The translations under genes were made by a program, and so were the position numbers. From positions 1-5,380 of the forward strand of contig JBGPBY010000502.1 in the NCBI GenBank assembly GCA_041481485.1: a DNA stretch of 5,380 nt, read 5' to 3'. Origin of the DNA: JBGPBY01 sp041481485. GTDB lineage: Bacteria; Acidobacteriota; Terriglobia; 20CM-2-55-15. A model generated the notes under the pieces. The model saw only the letters and a list, made by a program, of their open reading frames with translations. It searched no databases and was not told the DNA's origin. Below are positions 5,364-5,380 of this stretch, piece after piece (within the stretch, counting starts at the first letter, position 1; every line of letters starts with the position of its first letter).

Positions 5364-5380
5364 ATGGCCGCTTTGAAATA
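5364..5380 (+). CDS. Possible first codons of a gene cut by the window end
   Basis: GGAGAGG (5357-5363) runs straight into an ATG at 5364, giving M-A-A-L-K before the window ends. The GGAG core is 3 nt from the ATG, which is short but similar to the spacing used by the PEP-CTERM-like gene here. Only five codons are visible, so no product can be named and the call may be chance. Confidence 0.2.

Overview
The window looks like a stretch of a moderately GC-rich bacterial chromosome. It carries secreted, surface-type proteins, one of them with a PEP-CTERM-like sorting tail. Combined with the style of the Asp-box and Ig-like proteins, this suggests a Gram-negative lineage that uses exosortase, such as Acidobacteriota of the Solibacter/Bryobacter type. 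That placement is an inference from protein style only; there is no rRNA or other marker gene here.

Layout. The left edge (about 14-54) is a GC-rich double-hairpin, REP-like non-coding element. Two plus-strand genes follow and are almost contiguous: an exported metallo-beta-lactamase-fold hydrolase (164-1072) and, 2 nt later, a small DUF1801-family protein (1075-1464). A 104-bp convergent spacer (1465-1568) holds a small dyad and an AT-rich tract. The rest of the coding sequence is on the minus strand. A large exported Asp-box (BNR/sialidase-like) beta-propeller gene runs from 4990 down to 2101. After a 13-nt gap it is followed by a 172-residue PEP-CTERM-like protein (2087-1569). The right edge (4991-5380) is mainly non-coding. 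It holds the operon leader, several dyads, a 97-nt nested inverted repeat (5164-5260), and perhaps the first codons of a plus-strand gene cut off by the window end.

The main oddity is that the propeller gene is not one open frame. An apparent single-base excess in a GC-rich run near 4273 splits it. Residues 1-239 are in one frame and the remaining 723 in the next. Joining the frames restores six Asp-box positions at regular 58-68-residue spacing, so the break lies inside one ancestral gene of about 962 codons. It could be a real pseudogenising mutation, a sequencing or assembly error, or, less likely, recoding.

How the genes may work together. The minus-strand pair looks like an operon producing a large secreted propeller/jelly-roll/Ig-like protein and a small surface-sorted Ig-like protein. 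Both would act outside the cytoplasm. The plus-strand pair looks like a separate small transcription unit without an obvious functional link to it. I see no tRNA, rRNA, CRISPR array, transposase or complete insertion sequence.
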